This document shows, in pieces, positions 22,272-24,022 of a stretch of DNA of 24,022 bases. Made by a program: the position numbers and the translations under genes. Within the stretch, counting starts at the first letter, position 1, and each line of letters opens with the position of its first letter. A model generated the notes under the pieces. The model made no database searches. It saw only the letters and a list, made by a program, of their open reading frames with translations, and was not told the DNA's origin. The stretch is from Sphaeroforma sirkka (taxonomy: Eukaryota > Opisthokonta > Ichthyosporea > Ichthyophonida), in contig LUCW03000240.1 of the NCBI GenBank assembly GCA_001586965.3, forward strand, positions 1-24,022, given 5' to 3'.

Positions 22272-24022
22272 CATGAATATCTCTCCTAGACGAGGCACGA
22301 ACTGAAATTTTTCCAATCGGTATAGGTATGCACTAGAAGGGCCCAAATTATAGCTATAGCAGTCGATGGCCATGAATATCTCTCCTAGACGAGGCACGAA
22401 CTGAAATTTTTTCCAATCGGTATAGGTATGCACTAGAAGGGCCCAAATTATAGCTATAGCAGTCGATGGCCATGAATATCTCTCCTAGACGAGGCACGAA
22501 CTGAAATTTTTCCAATCGGTATAGGTATGCACTAGAAGGGCCCAAATTATAGCTATAGCAGTCGATGGCCATGAATATCTCTCCTAGACGAGGCACGAAC
22601 TGAAATTTTTCCAATCGGTATAGGTATGCACTAGAAGGGCCCAAATTATAGCTATAGCAGTCGATGGCCATGAATATCTCTCCTAGACGAGGCACGAACT
22701 GAAATTTTTCCAATCGGTATAGGTATGCACTAGAAGGGCCCAAATTATAGCTATAGCAGTCGATGGCCATGAATATCTCTCCTAGACGAGGCACGAACTG
22801 AAATTTTTCCAATCGGTATAGGTATGCACTAGAAGGGCCCAAATTATAGCTATAGCAGTCGATGGCCATGAATATCTCTCTAGACGAGTCACGAACTGAA
22901 ATTTTTCCAATCGGTATAGGTATGCACTAGAAGGGCCCAAATTATAGCTATAGCAGTCGATGGCCATGAATATCTCTCTAGACGAGGCACGAACTGAAAT
23001 TTTTCCAATCGGTATAGGTATGCACTAGAAGGGCCCAAATTATAGCTATAGCAGTCGATGGCCATGAATATCTCTCCTAGACGAGGCACGAACTGAAATT
23101 TTTCCAATCGGTATAGGTATGCACTAGAAGGGCCCAAATTATAGCTATAGCAGTCGATGGCCATGAATATCTCTCTAGACGAGTCACGAACTGAAATTTT
23201 TCCAATCGGTATAGGTATGCACTAGAAGGGCCCAAATTATAGCTATAGCAGTCGATGGCCATGAATATCTCTCCTAGACGAGGCACGAACTGAAATTTTT
23301 TTCCAATCGGTATAGGTATGCACTAGAAGGGCCCAAATTATAGCTATAGCAGTCGATGGCCATGAATATCTCTCCTAGACGAGGCACGAACTGAAATTTT
23401 TCCAATCGGTATAGGTATGCACTAGAAGGGCCCCAAATTATAGCTATAGCAGTCGATGGCCATGAATATCTCTCCTAGACGAGGCACGAACTGAAATTTT
23501 TCCAATCGGTATAGGTATGCACTAGAAGGGCCCAAATTATAGCTATAGCAGTCGATGGCCATGAATATCTCTCCTAGACGAGTCACGAACTGAAATTTTT
23601 CCAATCGGTATAGGTATGCACTAGAAGGGCCCAAATTATAGCTATAGCAGTCGATGGCCATGAATATCTCTCCTAGACGAGGCACGAACTGAAATTTTTT
23701 CCAATCGGTATAGGTATGCACTAGAAGGGCCCAAATTATAGCTATAGCAGTCGATGGCCATGAATATCTCTCCTAGACGAGTCACGAACTGAAATTTTTC
23801 CAATCGGTATAGGTATGCACTAGAAGGGCCCAAATTATAGCTATAGCAGTCGATGGCCATGAATATCTCTCTAGAGACGAGGCACGAACTGAAATTTTCC
23901 AATCGGTATAGGTATGCACTAGAAGGGCCCAAATTATAGCTGCAGTCGATGGCCATGAATATCTCTCTCCAATCGGTATAGGTATGCACTAGAAGGGCCC
24001 AAATTATAGCTATAGCAGTCGA
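22272..24022. repeat. Array zone D: regular units again, ending in two deleted units
   Basis: Seventeen full monomers and one truncated monomer. Nine units, 22272-23167 approximately, are nearly uniform, with T-runs of five or six. No T-run exceeds seven here. Three units (starting near 22868, 22966 and 23162) have the CTCTCTAG form. The last two units are both abnormal and are listed separately. The return to regularity ends zone C; the boundary was placed after the last nine-T unit. Confidence 0.6.
23858..24022. repeat. Two damaged monomers at the window end
   Basis: The unit at 23858-23953 has CTCTCTAGAGACGAG (two extra bases), only four T, and three bases lost from TATAGCTATAGC, which gives TATAGCTGCAG. 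The next unit starts at 23954 and joins CTCTCTCC directly to AATCGG. That removes about 26 bp covering CTAG, the G/T site and the A/T tract. The rest is normal up to the window end in GTCGA. Two consecutive damaged units might mark an approaching array edge or a weak stretch of assembly; the window does not show which. Confidence 0.85.

Larger units (their letters stand above)
1..24022. repeat. Satellite DNA array of a 99-bp tandem unit (about 241 monomers, continues past both ends)
   Basis: The same 99-bp unit repeats head to tail, always in one orientation, across every base of the window. The first two copies start at 1 and 100. Summing individual length changes gives 241 monomers before a truncated last one at 23,954. 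The unit has 31 A, 21 C, 22 G and 25 T (43% G+C). Landmarks in order are CATGAATATCTCTCCTAG, ACGAGGCACGAACTG, AAATTTTT, CCAATCGGTATAGG, GGGCCC, TATAGCTATAGC and GTCGATGGC. Most units are 98-100 bp; the extremes are about 82 and 120 bp. No unique DNA interrupts the array and neither end reaches flanking sequence. Arrays of this kind usually lie in eukaryotic heterochromatin and have structural or centromeric roles; that placement is inference. I do not recognise the family, so function and species stay open. Confidence 0.98.

Noticed and set aside
1-24022. CRISPR array
   Set aside because: The entire 99-bp unit is repeated; there are no distinct spacers between conserved repeats and no cas-like sequence.
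1-24022. CENP-B box
   Set aside because: No stretch of the unit on either strand fits the essential TTCG-4-A-2-CGGG pattern; TTCGTGCC on the minus strand has only the first part.
1-24022. Transposon or retroelement bodies, or a mobile element insertion
   Set aside because: No unique sequence, terminal repeats or target-site duplications break the array. The largest insertion is a 21-bp copy of the satellite itself.
1-24022. Telomeric repeat
   Set aside because: The unit is 99 bp and contains no short G-rich telomere-type repeat.

Overview
The whole window is one uninterrupted head-to-tail satellite DNA array. A 99-bp unit (about 43% G+C) runs from base 1 to base 24,022. I count 241 monomers plus a 242nd, truncated one that starts at 23,954. 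I checked this count by summing the length changes of individual monomers; the predicted starts match at 1982, 4762, 10496, 19763 and 23954. There is no unique sequence, gene, RNA gene, transposon, CRISPR array or array edge inside the window. Long satellite arrays of this kind are typical of eukaryotic heterochromatin (centromeric, pericentromeric or subtelomeric). I do not recognise the unit as a named family, and nothing here identifies the species.

The unit, phased from base 1, starts with CATGAATATCTCTCCTAG and continues with ACGAGGCACGAACTG. It then has the A/T tract AAATTTTT, followed by CCAATCGGTATAGGTATGC, ACTAGAAGGGCCC, AAATTATAGCTATAGC and AGTCGATGGC. Nearly all variation falls at three places in the first 41 bp: the (CT)n-CTAG site (unit positions 9-18), a G/T site (position 24: GAGGCACG, GAGTCACG or GAGGTCACG), and the T-run (positions 37-41). 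Positions 42-99 are almost invariant.

Four zones differ in how this variation is distributed. Zone A (1-6052, 61 monomers) is very regular. Zone B (6053-10593, 46 monomers) is rich in a one-base-shorter CTCTCTAG form that partly alternates with the normal form. Zone C (10594-22271, 117 monomers) holds all T-runs of eight or more and most of the micro-duplications and damaged units. Zone D (22272-24022) is regular again until its last two units, which are deleted.

The long open frames on the minus strand, up to 534 codons, follow from the unit being 33 codons long with one frame free of stops. I do not consider them genes. The main open question is biological versus technical. Near-perfect identity combined with indels at a few low-complexity sites would fit a very young, homogenised array. 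It would also fit long-read consensus error laid over an even more uniform array. I found no new gene system here.
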